Source: Chloroflexota bacterium (GTDB lineage: Bacteria; Chloroflexota; Anaerolineae; Anaerolineales; Villigracilaceae). From it: a DNA stretch of 8,525 nt. Below, piece by piece: positions 1 to 5,945 of the stretch; position 1 is the stretch's first letter, and each line of letters opens with the position of its first letter. A model generated the notes under the pieces. It ran no database searches, was not told the DNA's origin, and saw only the letters and a program-made list of their open reading frames with translations. The stretch is from assembly GCA_021796315.1 (NCBI GenBank), contig JAJYOH010000237.1, positions 1 through 8,525 on the forward strand. Reading direction: 5' to 3'. A program made the position numbers and the translations under genes.

Positions 1-260
1 AACCGGTTGCATCCCTCGACCCGGTACTGTCTCACTCCATTCTCCAATATCTTGAACAACTCAATAAAGAAGGCATCACCGTACTTTGCAGTCTGCACTT
101 CCTCGACTTGGTCCATCGCTATGCCACACGCGTGATCGCTCTCAAGGATGGGGTCAAGGTCTTTGAGGGACTTCCCAAAGAGATCAATCGCGCCAAGTTC
201 AAGGAGATCTACGGGGAAGAAGCACAGGAAGTGCGCGCCACTGCGGTTGAAGAAGGTTGA
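1..260 (+). CDS. phnC: Phosphonate-type ABC transporter ATP-binding protein, C-terminal part
   Basis: This is the C-terminal 85 residues of an ABC ATPase; the 5' part, with the Walker A and signature motifs, lies off the left edge. The reading frame begins at base 3 and ends with TGA at 258-260. The fragment opens in the D-loop (ASLDP), follows with the helix expected after it, and has the switch histidine in CSLHFLDLVHRYA (His codon at 96-98). The stretch ATRVIALKDGVKVFEG and its surroundings are characteristic of PhnC. The protein would sit on the cytoplasmic face and hydrolyse ATP to power import of phosphonate or a related compound such as phosphite. It directly precedes two PhnE-type permease genes with only two bases between the stop and the next ATG, so it is cotranscribed with them. 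The substrate-binding protein PhnD is not in the window and may lie upstream. The family is clear; the exact substrate is not. Confidence 0.93.
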   Translation, partial: PVASLDPVLSHSILQYLEQLNKEGITVLCSLHFLDLVHRYATRVIALKDGVKVFEGLPKEINRAKFKEIYGEEAQEVRATAVEEG

Positions 261-262
261 GA

Positions 263-1666
263 ATGTCGGGTAACCCCTCTTCCAATAAGGCGAACCGTTC
301 GCCACTCATTGCCGGTTTGCTTTCCCTTCTCATCCCAGGTTTGGGCCAAATCTATGCTCAACAGCGATACCGCGGCGTTTCTGTTCTGCTTAGTACGCTC
401 ATGGCCGTCTTGATTACTGTCTGGTACAAGGTGCCGGCCTGGTACTTGGTCCCTGCTGTTATTTGGTTGTGGAATGTATGGGATGCGGTTAGCCTTGTAC
501 AAGGAAGGACCAGGTCGGCTTTCATCCCCATCGTGATGATCCTGGTCATGGGTTATGGCATTGGCTGGCAGATCACGGATATAGACCTTTCGGCTCTTAC
601 CCAAAATATGGGACGAGCAGAGTCCATCCTCACGCCCATGTTTCACCCCGACTTTATATCCCAGGTTGAAATCACAAATACAGGCTGGGCTCCTGTGGAA
701 GTGCCATGTGGGTCTAACCCTCCCCCGGCTACAAACACGATCAACGGCATCCAGATAAATATTTCTCCGAATTGTGGAAAACTGAAGGATGCATTAACCG
801 TACAAGCCAGCGGACTTTGGCCGGATACACCGACGCTCATCCAATGGTCAACGCCGATTGGAGATCGCCTCCCGTTGGGAGAAGGATTTATCACCCCTCT
901 GTATGTAACTAGTGACTCGCAAGGGAATCTTAATACAATCATCCATATATCGCCCAACGCACTCTCCGCAGCTCCGGATCCCACCCTGCCGCTTGAACAT
1001 CGAGTTTATTTGACGCAGTCTCACCCGCAGGCGGCCTTCCAGCTTTCGAAGAATGGAGCCTACGTTGTGGATGGAATTGTTCAAACCCTTTTCCTGGCGT
1101 TGATGTCAACGACCTTCGGAGCGTTCGGCGCAATCGCTGTTAGTTTCCTGGCCGCCCGCAACTTGATGAGCGGTAACCCGCTCACACTATCCATTTATGT
1201 TATTACCCGCACGATCCTCAATATTGTGCGCTCCATTGAGCCGCTAATTATTGCCATTATTTTTGTTGTCATCGTTGGATTGGGGCCGTTTGCCGGGGTA
1301 ATCGCCATAACGCTGCACACGATTGCCGCACTTGGAAAATTGTACTCAGAGGTGATCGAAGGCATTGATCCGGGCCCGTTGGAGGCCATTCGAGCCACGG
1401 GTGGAAATTGGGCGCAGATGGTGCGCTACGGGGTCATTCCACAGATCGTGCCTCCATTTGCTTCCTTTACCCTGTTTCGTTGGGAAATCAACGTGCGCAC
1501 CTCGACCATCATCGGATTCGTCGGCGGCGGCGGAATTGGCTTCTATCTTTATCAATGGATCATCAAAGGCGATTTCCGGGCGGTGAGTTCTTCCTTCATC
1601 GCCATTGCTGTTATTGTAATTGTGCTTGATTTAATAAGCGCAAAAATCAGGGCGAGGTTGGTGTAG
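263..1666 (+). CDS. phnE: PhnE-family ABC permease with N-terminal membrane module and extracytoplasmic insert
   Basis: This is an inner-membrane permease of the PhnE family, about 467 residues against roughly 260-290 for an ordinary PhnE. The ATG at 263 is chosen because AGAAGG (251-256) lies six bases upstream; an in-frame TTG at 257 would have no spacing. Residues about 10-100 hold three or four hydrophobic segments with a PGLGQIY motif, a module PhnE does not normally have. A core helix and the HPDF motif (128-131) follow, then about 135 mostly non-hydrophobic residues (about 132-265) with Cys149 and Cys171, predicted to lie outside the membrane. The typical permease core comes last: FLAARN, the RTILNIVRS region, the coupling-helix (EAA) loop starting at Glu374 with its Gly and Ile-x-Pro, and the GFVGGGGIGFYL signature. 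It would pair with the next permease and dock on PhnC. The transporter family is secure; the role of the extra domains is unknown. Confidence 0.9.
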   Translation: MSGNPSSNKANRSPLIAGLLSLLIPGLGQIYAQQRYRGVSVLLSTLMAVLITVWYKVPAWYLVPAVIWLWNVWDAVSLVQGRTRSAFIPIVMILVMGYGIGWQITDIDLSALTQNMGRAESILTPMFHPDFISQVEITNTGWAPVEVPCGSNPPPATNTINGIQINISPNCGKLKDALTVQASGLWPDTPTLIQWSTPIGDRLPLGEGFITPLYVTSDSQGNLNTIIHISPNALSAAPDPTLPLEHRVYLTQSHPQAAFQLSKNGAYVVDGIVQTLFLALMSTTFGAFGAIAVSFLAARNLMSGNPLTLSIYVITRTILNIVRSIEPLIIAIIFVVIVGLGPFAGVIAITLHTIAALGKLYSEVIEGIDPGPLEAIRATGGNWAQMVRYGVIPQIVPPFASFTLFRWEINVRTSTIIGFVGGGGIGFYLYQWIIKGDFRAVSSSFIAIAVIVIVLDLISAKIRARLV

Positions 1667-1667
1667 T

Positions 1668-2813
1668 ATGGATGCCCGCAACTTTCGTCTTCGCCGCTGG
1701 TTTGTCACAGGTTTCGTGACCCTGTTGGCTATCGCTGCTTACGTTGTTGGCTACCGGGTGACTGAGATCGACCCGGTCAAACTTTTTACATCGTTGCCCA
1801 AAAGTCAGAAAATCCTGAGTGACCTCATCCATCCGGAACTATTCACTCGCGAGACCAAAGATACCACGCTTGATATCGTTTTCCCGGTCCCCTGCGGTTC
1901 GGCACAACCCACGCAGTTGCCCGATACAGGTCCACGCATTGTTCCCAATGTCTCATGTGCCAACTCCGGAGATATCATTACTCTCCAGGGGTACAACATG
2001 GCGCCGAATAGCGATGTGAAGATCATGTGGCTCCTGCCAAGCGGTAATGACCTGTTTTCCAAGCTGGCCAAAACTAATGCGGATGGGAGTTTCACAACAC
2101 AAGTTGAAGTGCGCCCAATTGTCGCCATGGAAAAGGGCATTCCCAGCCACCTGCTCGCCATGACCGCAGTTCCCATTGGCAATCTGATCGTCAGCAAAAC
2201 CCTGGCCGATGTTCTTGATAATCTCATAGTGACCGTTTTCATGGCTCTGCTGGCCACGACCGCAGGGACGATTGTCGCCGCGCCGATCAGTTTCCTGGCA
2301 GCCCGCAACATCATGGGGCGCAATTGGTTGGGCATTACTGTGTACACAGTTGTCCGGGCCATATTGAACATTGTCCGTTCTTACGAATCCCTGGTGTTGG
2401 CAACCGTGTTTGCTCTATGGGTGGGTTTTGGAGCTTTTGCCGGAGTACTGGCATTGACTGTCGTCACGATTGCTTCGCTGGGCAAGCTCTTTTCAGAAGC
2501 AGTCGAGAGCATCGACGCTGGTCCCATCGAAGCGATCTCTGCCACGGGTGCGAATCCGGTGGAAGTGGTTCGGTACGCGGTTGTTCCGCAGGTTATCCCG
2601 GACTTTATTTCCTTTATCATCTACCATTGGGACATCAATGTCCGCATTAGCACCATCCTGGGCTTCGTAGGCGGTGGAGGTATCGGCTTCTATCTCAGCC
2701 AGCGCATCAACGTCCTGGAATATCAAAAGGCAGGTACAGCCATCTGGGCCATCGTGCTGGTCGTCTGGAGCATGGATTTCCTCAGTGCGGAAGTGCGTAA
2801 GAGATATACATAA
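1668..2813 (+). CDS. phnE: Second PhnE-family ABC permease with Ig-like extracytoplasmic insert
   Basis: This second PhnE-type permease (381 residues) starts one base after the previous stop, with GAGG at 1654-1657 as a weak ribosome site, so the genes are translated in series. One N-terminal helix (about 10-30) is followed by a HPELF motif (55-59) and an insert of about 115 residues. The insert carries Cys76 and Cys97 and a strand pattern ending in ADGSF (about 138-142), like bacterial Ig-like repeats. The core then follows: FLAARN, RAILNIVRS, the EAA coupling loop from Glu288, and GFVGGGGIGFYL. It lacks the N-terminal membrane module of its partner. The VPCGS motif and spacing of the two cysteines match the first permease (22 versus 21 residues), so the inserts are probably homologous and the genes arose by duplication. 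The two likely form a heterodimeric channel with PhnC. Import of phosphonate or phosphite is inferred from the family only. Confidence 0.9.
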   Translation: MDARNFRLRRWFVTGFVTLLAIAAYVVGYRVTEIDPVKLFTSLPKSQKILSDLIHPELFTRETKDTTLDIVFPVPCGSAQPTQLPDTGPRIVPNVSCANSGDIITLQGYNMAPNSDVKIMWLLPSGNDLFSKLAKTNADGSFTTQVEVRPIVAMEKGIPSHLLAMTAVPIGNLIVSKTLADVLDNLIVTVFMALLATTAGTIVAAPISFLAARNIMGRNWLGITVYTVVRAILNIVRSYESLVLATVFALWVGFGAFAGVLALTVVTIASLGKLFSEAVESIDAGPIEAISATGANPVEVVRYAVVPQVIPDFISFIIYHWDINVRISTILGFVGGGGIGFYLSQRINVLEYQKAGTAIWAIVLVVWSMDFLSAEVRKRYT

Positions 2814-2823
2814 TTTGCCATCT

Positions 2824-2853
2824 GCCCCTCTCCCAGCAGAGGGGCTTTTCTTT
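2824..2853 (+). terminator. Intrinsic terminator of the phnC-phnE-phnE operon
   Basis: A perfect 8-bp GC-rich stem (GCCCCTCT at 2824-2831 with AGAGGGGC at 2838-2845) and a six-base loop are followed at once by TTTTCTTT. It starts ten bases after the second permease stop codon and would end the transporter transcript. Confidence 0.88.
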
Positions 2854-2861
2854 GGTAGAAT
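2854..2861 (+). promoter_or_regulatory. Possible -10 element (GGTAGAAT)
   Basis: TAGAAT at 2856-2861 is one mismatch from the -10 consensus and is preceded by GG, as is the -10 box found for the ywbE gene. No convincing -35 box sits upstream, where the terminator hairpin lies. If real, it would start an RNA near 2868 that reads through the permease relic toward msrP with a leader of about 160 bases. The call rests on one short motif. Confidence 0.22.
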
Positions 2862-2887
2862 CTTGCGACGCGGAAACAGCTTCTTAA

Positions 2888-2935
2888 GTCTTTATGGATT
2901 TCACCAGCGCGAAATTGCGGCACGAACTTATCTAA
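2888..2935 (+). pseudogene. Relic of a third PhnE C-terminus (fragment)
   Basis: Fifteen codons here read VFMDFTSAKLRHELI followed by TAA (2933-2935). The two intact permeases end in VLDLISAKIRARLV and SMDFLSAEVRKRYT. All three share the D-[FL]-x-S-A-[KE]-x-R core and all stop exactly four residues after the arginine. The DNA also begins with the same nine bases as the second permease (ATGGATTTC). An in-frame TAA at 2885-2887 closes the frame just upstream, and no other permease sequence is visible before it, so this is not a working gene. The simplest reading is the stub of a third phnE copy, or of a duplicated 3' end, left by deletion. A chance match of this length is possible but the aligned stop makes it less likely. 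If it is coincidence, the stretch is simply leader or spacer DNA. Confidence 0.5.
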
Positions 2936-2969
2936 ATGTTAATCATCTGCTAAGAAAGATTTTATATCC

Positions 2970-2996
2970 TTGCCTTATCCTTAAAATAAGTATTAT
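2970..2996 (+). promoter_or_regulatory. Candidate msrP promoter with small inverted repeat
   Basis: TTGCCT (2970-2975, four of six matches to -35) and TATTAT (2991-2996, five of six to -10) are 15 bases apart, slightly short. They lie in an AT-rich stretch and would start RNA near 3003, leaving about 26 bases before the msrP ATG with its ribosome site. The inverted repeat CTTAT (2974-2978) / ATAAG (2986-2990) fills the spacer and could be an operator, but it is short. Confidence 0.35.
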
Positions 2997-3028
2997 CGGT
3001 TCCGCGGTTTAACTTTAGAGAGGCATCC

Positions 3029-3982
3029 ATGGATAAATACAAATTAGTTCCTGTTCTTTCATCAGAGATCACGCCAAGATCGCAATATCTGAATCGGCGT
3101 GACTTTCTCAGAGCGGCCGGCATTGCAACCGGCGCCGCGCTGCTCGCCGCATGCGCGCCTCAGGCGACGGCGAGTCCGGCTGCAAACCCAACCGAGGCGG
3201 CCTATGCAGGCAAAACGGATGAGCTAGGTTCCCCTGTCAACTCGTTCGATGACATTACCAACTACAACAATTTTTATGAATTCAGCACCGCTAAAGATGC
3301 CGTCGCCCCATTATCGAAGAATTTCAAATCCCATCCCTGGACGGTGGAGGTCAGCGGCCTCGTCAACAAACCAAAGACTTATGCGATCGAAGATTTGCTG
3401 AAAGCTTTTCCGCAGGAAGATCGTATCTATCGCCTGCGATGTGTCGAAGCCTGGAGCATGGTGATTCCGTGGCAGGGATTTCCGTTGGCGAGTCTGCTCA
3501 AAGAGGTAGAGCCGACCTCCGCTGCAAAGTATGTTCATTTTGTAACCTTGATGGACAAGACCCAATTCCCAGCAGAGGGCAATGGCTTTTATCCCTGGCC
3601 TTACGAGGAAGGCTTGCGTCTCGACGAGGCGATGAATGATCTTACCATTCTCGCTACTGGTTTATACGGCGAGGCTTTGCCAAATCAGGACGGTGCGCCG
3701 ATCCGTTTGGTTGTGCCGTGGAAGTACGGATTCAAAGGCATCAAATCCATCGTCAAGATCGAGTTGGTGGATCAAAGACCCTCCACTTTCTGGAATAATA
3801 TCGCCGCGAATGAATATGGCTTCTATGCCAATGTCAACCCGGATGTGCCTCACCCTCGCTGGTCGCAGGCATCGGAACGCCGCATCGGTGAACTAACACG
3901 GCGAGCTACACTGCCCTTCAATGGGTACGGCGCGCAGGTGGCACATTTGTACGACGGCATGGATCTAAAACTCAATTACTAA
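3029..3982 (+). CDS. msrP: Protein-methionine-sulfoxide reductase catalytic subunit MsrP (YedY)
   Basis: This molybdopterin enzyme of the sulfite-oxidase fold reduces methionine sulfoxide in proteins outside the cytoplasmic membrane, taking electrons from MsrQ. The ATG at 3029 is preceded by AGAGAGG (3017-3023) at five bases. A twin-arginine signal begins at Asn22-Arg23-Arg24-Asp-Phe-Leu and runs into a hydrophobic stretch ending in LLAAC (Cys42), a lipobox. A low-complexity Ala/Pro/Thr linker follows. The NNFYEF motif marks the start of the MsrP domain. Cys138 in [10 protein letters not shown] is the expected molybdenum ligand, and the [28 protein letters not shown] and [13 protein letters not shown] stretches are family hallmarks. 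At 317 residues its length is normal. The protein folds with its cofactor in the cytoplasm and is exported by Tat; the lipobox suggests it then stays anchored to the membrane beside MsrQ, whereas E. coli MsrP is soluble. Identity is very secure; lipidation is inferred. Confidence 0.96.
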   Translation: MDKYKLVPVLSSEITPRSQYLNRRDFLRAAGIATGAALLAACAPQATASPAANPTEAAYAGKTDELGSPVNSFDDITNYNNFYEFSTAKDAVAPLSKNFKSHPWTVEVSGLVNKPKTYAIEDLLKAFPQEDRIYRLRCVEAWSMVIPWQGFPLASLLKEVEPTSAAKYVHFVTLMDKTQFPAEGNGFYPWPYEEGLRLDEAMNDLTILATGLYGEALPNQDGAPIRLVVPWKYGFKGIKSIVKIELVDQRPSTFWNNIAANEYGFYANVNPDVPHPRWSQASERRIGELTRRATLPFNGYGAQVAHLYDGMDLKLNY

Positions 3983-3987
3983 GCACC

Positions 3988-4059
3988 GAACCGGACTGCA
4001 CAAAACTTCAGGTGTCAAAATAAAAACGGCAAGGCCGTTAAATTGTGCTGTCCGTGTTC
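3988..4059 (+). repeat. Nested inverted repeat between msrP and msrQ
   Basis: The 91-base gap between msrP and msrQ is mostly one palindromic structure. The outer arms (3988-4003 and 4043-4059) form 15 base pairs with one T-T mismatch (3997/4049) and one bulged T (4055). Inside is a perfect 6-bp hairpin, AACGGC-AAG-GCCGTT (4025-4039). No U-tract follows on the plus strand, so it is not a standard terminator. msrQ has no visible Shine-Dalgarno sequence, so the structure may set relative expression, act as an RNA processing site, or be a remnant of a small inverted-repeat element. No target-site duplication was seen. Confidence 0.6.
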
Positions 4060-4073
4060 AAAAATTATTCTTC

Positions 4074-4766
4074 ATGAAAATCATTGATCGACTCAAGAAA
4101 ATTCCTTACACCCCACTGCAAATCGCCATACACCTTTATGCCTGGTCGGAATTGGTGATATTGCTGATTGGGTTCTTCACGCATCACCTGACCGCCAACC
4201 CCATCCAACAACTGGAAATTCGCACGGGACGTCACGCCATTGCCCTGCTTGTCCTTTCACTGGTATGCACACCGTTGAACACAGTTCTGGGTTGGCGCGA
4301 ACCCCTTAAACGCCGCCGCGCGCTGGGACTGTACGCGTTGATGTATGCAGTCCTGCACGTTATCATCTTCGTCGACCTGGATTATGGACTGGCATGGAGC
4401 TTGCTCATCCAAACTGTGCTTCAAAAATCCTATATTCTTTATGGTATGGCGGCTTTTCTATTGTTGATCCCATTGGCACTAACTTCCTTCGACATCTGGA
4501 AAAAGCGCCTCGGAAAAAATTGGAAACGCCTGCATCAACTGATTTATTTCATTGCACCGATTGCGGCGTTGCATTATGCTATGGCGGTCAAGGGCGATAT
4601 CTTCCATCTATCTGGCGACATCAACCAACCGCTGGCGTATGGGATCGTGATCGGGCTCCTGCTATTCCTGCGACTGCCTTTCATCCGCAGATTCGTCGCG
4701 TCACTCCGGGGCCGAATCCGGCTCCCGTTTAATAAGCCGACCCCACAGCCGAAAATAATAGAGTAG
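4074..4766 (+). CDS. msrQ: MsrQ (YedZ), heme-binding membrane subunit of the MsrPQ system
   Basis: MsrQ is the membrane cytochrome b partner that passes electrons from the respiratory chain to MsrP. The 230-residue product has about six hydrophobic helices and the family pattern throughout: ANPIQQLEIRTGRHA near residues 41-55, GWREPLKRRRALGLYALMYAVLHV, and KRLHQLIYFIAPIAALHYA. His95, His154 and His167 correspond to the heme-ligand histidines known in E. coli MsrQ (91, 151 and 164), including the 13-residue gap between the last two; His54 is also present. The ATG at 4074 is the only plausible start, with no alternative ATG, GTG or TTG in the upstream gap in this frame, and has no Shine-Dalgarno sequence. 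The gene lies 91 bases after msrP, the usual partner order, so cotranscription is likely, but the intergenic inverted repeat may modulate it. The basic C-terminal tail extends a little beyond typical members. Confidence 0.95.
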   Translation: MKIIDRLKKIPYTPLQIAIHLYAWSELVILLIGFFTHHLTANPIQQLEIRTGRHAIALLVLSLVCTPLNTVLGWREPLKRRRALGLYALMYAVLHVIIFVDLDYGLAWSLLIQTVLQKSYILYGMAAFLLLIPLALTSFDIWKKRLGKNWKRLHQLIYFIAPIAALHYAMAVKGDIFHLSGDINQPLAYGIVIGLLLFLRLPFIRRFVASLRGRIRLPFNKPTPQPKIIE

Positions 4767-4791
4767 GGGCACGGCGACGCCGTGCCCCTAC
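4763..4791. repeat. Perfect 13-bp palindromic hairpin over the msrQ stop codon
   Basis: GTAGGGGCACGGC (4763-4775), a three-base loop GAC, and the exact complement GCCGTGCCCCTAC (4779-4791) form a perfect stem. It contains the msrQ TAG (4764-4766) and ends three bases from the stop codon of the convergent small gene (4794-4796). The minus-strand flank is T-rich (TCTATTATTTT), the plus-strand flank is not. It could be a shared terminator for the convergent pair. From memory, palindromes very like this are dispersed in several environmental bacterial genomes, so a REP-like repeat unit is the other reading. Confidence 0.75.
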
Positions 4792-4793
4792 AA

Positions 4794-5021
4794 TTAAAAT
4801 ATCCCTTTCAGGAAGAGCAGCAGACCAATGATCGCCATTGGGATCCCGATAATTGCCCCGATCACTGTCAAACTGACGATCACTCCGACAATGATAAAGA
4901 CCAGACCCAGCACCATGGCTACAAAGCGTCCCGTCAACCCGACGATGGTTGCGATAAGCCGCCAGAGTGCGACAAAAGGCCACAGGAACCAGGGGATATG
5001 TTGTCTGTGATGTGTGCGCAC
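4794..5021 (-). CDS. Small hydrophobic membrane protein of unknown function
   Basis: I do not recognise a named family. The product is about 75 residues: a short basic, His-rich N-terminus (VRTHHRQHIPWFLW), then nearly continuous hydrophobic sequence that fits two or three membrane helices and ends in IGLLLFLKGIF. The GTG at 5021-5019 is preferred because GGAGG (5031-5027) lies five bases upstream. An alternative ATG at 5033 would add Met-Glu-Val-Pro and would itself overlap that ribosome site; it has no ribosome site of its own. The gene is convergent with msrQ, with the palindrome between them, and divergent from the DsbA-like gene. The lack of charged residues inside the helices suggests a structural or accessory membrane peptide, but nothing shows its role. 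The consistent hydrophobic pattern and the ribosome site argue that it is real. Confidence 0.65.
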   Translation of the reverse strand: MRTHHRQHIPWFLWPFVALWRLIATIVGLTGRFVAMVLGLVFIIVGVIVSLTVIGAIIGIPMAIIGLLLFLKGIF

Positions 5022-5088
5022 AGGAACCTCCATTCGGTATATTCAATTACTATTAGGATATACGGCGGAATTCCCAATCCGTTTCACA

Positions 5089-5097
5089 TGATATAAT
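5089..5097 (+). promoter_or_regulatory. Extended -10 promoter giving a leaderless dsbA-like mRNA
   Basis: A perfect TATAAT (5092-5097) is preceded by TG plus one base (TGA, 5089-5091), an extended -10 element that can work without a good -35. Transcription would begin near 5104-5105, exactly at the ATG at 5105. There is no Shine-Dalgarno sequence, so a leaderless mRNA is expected. Confidence 0.65.
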
Positions 5098-5104
5098 GCG
5101 CCGT

Positions 5105-5887
5105 ATGCCAACTAAAACCAAAACTAAAACTTCTCCTCCAGTAGAGGTCCTTCCTCCCAGACCAGTCGTCGAGGAAGAAGCGACCTTTTCATTCAAAGTC
5201 ACCCATTTTTACGCGGTGCTTGTGGTGCTGGCCTTTGCAGTAGGTATCCTTATAGGTTATCTGGCCTGGGGGCGGACACCGGCCGTGATAACGGTGGCCG
5301 CTCAACCGTCCGGCCCCGTGGCGCAGGCGCCAATCGATACGCCCACTCCGCAATATGTCCGCTATAAAATTCCAACCGATGGTTTCCCCAGCCTGGGTCC
5401 GGCAAATGCGCCGATCACGATTGTCGAGTTCAGCGATTTCCAATGCCCGTACTGCCGCCAGTGGCAACAGCAGACCTATCAGCCTTTGCTCGACGCATAT
5501 CCGGGCAAGATCCGCATCGTATACCGCGATTTCCCGTTGACATCCATTCACCCCAATGCTTTTCCCGCCGCGGAAGCCGCCCAATGTGCAAACGAACAAA
5601 ATGCCTTCTGGCCTTTTCATGACAAATTGTTCAGCAGTGAAAACCTGGGCGATGCTGTTTATAAACAATATGCCCAGGACCTTGGCTTGGATATGACCAA
5701 GTTCAATGACTGCATGTCCACTCATAAATACCAGAAGTATGTCCAGGACAACAGCGACTTTGCGCAGAACCTGGGCGTGAATTCCACGCCAACCTTTTTC
5801 ATAAACGGGCTGGCCGTCGTTGGCGCCCAGCCGCTCGATGCGTTCAAGCAAGTCATTGACAAAGAACTCGCCGGACAAATTCCTTAG
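5105..5887 (+). CDS. Membrane-anchored DsbA-like thiol:disulfide oxidoreductase
   Basis: This thioredoxin-fold protein of the DsbA/BdbD type (Thioredoxin_4-like) probably makes or reshuffles disulfides in proteins outside the cytoplasmic membrane. The start is taken as the ATG at 5105; the ATG at 5096 falls inside the -10 box and could not be on the mRNA. The 260-residue product has a short cytoplasmic N-terminus, one membrane helix (about 36-56), a Pro/Ala-rich linker, and then the catalytic domain. That domain starts with ITIVEFSDFQCPYC, with active-site Cys114-Pro-Tyr-Cys117. Cys161 (AAQCANEQ) and Cys203 (FNDCM) sit at the positions of a second cysteine pair common in this branch, and Pro229 in NSTPTFFING is the cis-proline. 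The HDKLF region is typical. No VKOR or DsbB partner is in the window. Oxidase versus isomerase activity cannot be decided from sequence alone. Confidence 0.92.
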   Translation: MPTKTKTKTSPPVEVLPPRPVVEEEATFSFKVTHFYAVLVVLAFAVGILIGYLAWGRTPAVITVAAQPSGPVAQAPIDTPTPQYVRYKIPTDGFPSLGPANAPITIVEFSDFQCPYCRQWQQQTYQPLLDAYPGKIRIVYRDFPLTSIHPNAFPAAEAAQCANEQNAFWPFHDKLFSSENLGDAVYKQYAQDLGLDMTKFNDCMSTHKYQKYVQDNSDFAQNLGVNSTPTFFINGLAVVGAQPLDAFKQVIDKELAGQIP

Positions 5888-5894
5888 CAACCAC

Positions 5895-5933
5895 TGAGGC
5901 GATCAAACTGGTCGCCTCAAATTTTTTATTTTT
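5895..5933 (+). terminator. Intrinsic terminator after the DsbA-like gene
   Basis: TGAGGCGATC (5895-5904) pairs with GGTCGCCTCA (5910-5919), including one T-G wobble, around a five-base loop. Two As and a long T tract follow (5922-5933, broken by one A). The tract ends four bases before the ribosome site of the next gene. Confidence 0.9.
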
Positions 5934-5945
5934 GATGGAGGGCAG

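Noticed and set aside
1805..2371. 188-codon open frame on the minus strand
   Set aside because: It lies wholly inside the second permease gene, antisense to it, and has no recognisable protein features. It is a shadow frame.
2674..3012. 112-codon plus-strand frame running across the phnE terminator
   Set aside because: It begins inside the second permease in another frame, crosses the terminator hairpin and shows no domain. It only overlaps the permease relic in a different frame.
4025..4044. Inner hairpin AACGGC/GCCGTT read as a minus-strand terminator with T tract
   Set aside because: The stem is only six pairs and there is no minus-strand gene upstream for it to terminate. It fits better as part of the nested repeat.
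5189..5890. 233-codon open frame on the minus strand
   Set aside because: It is antisense to the whole DsbA-like gene, whose active site and fold are unmistakable on the plus strand. It is a shadow frame.
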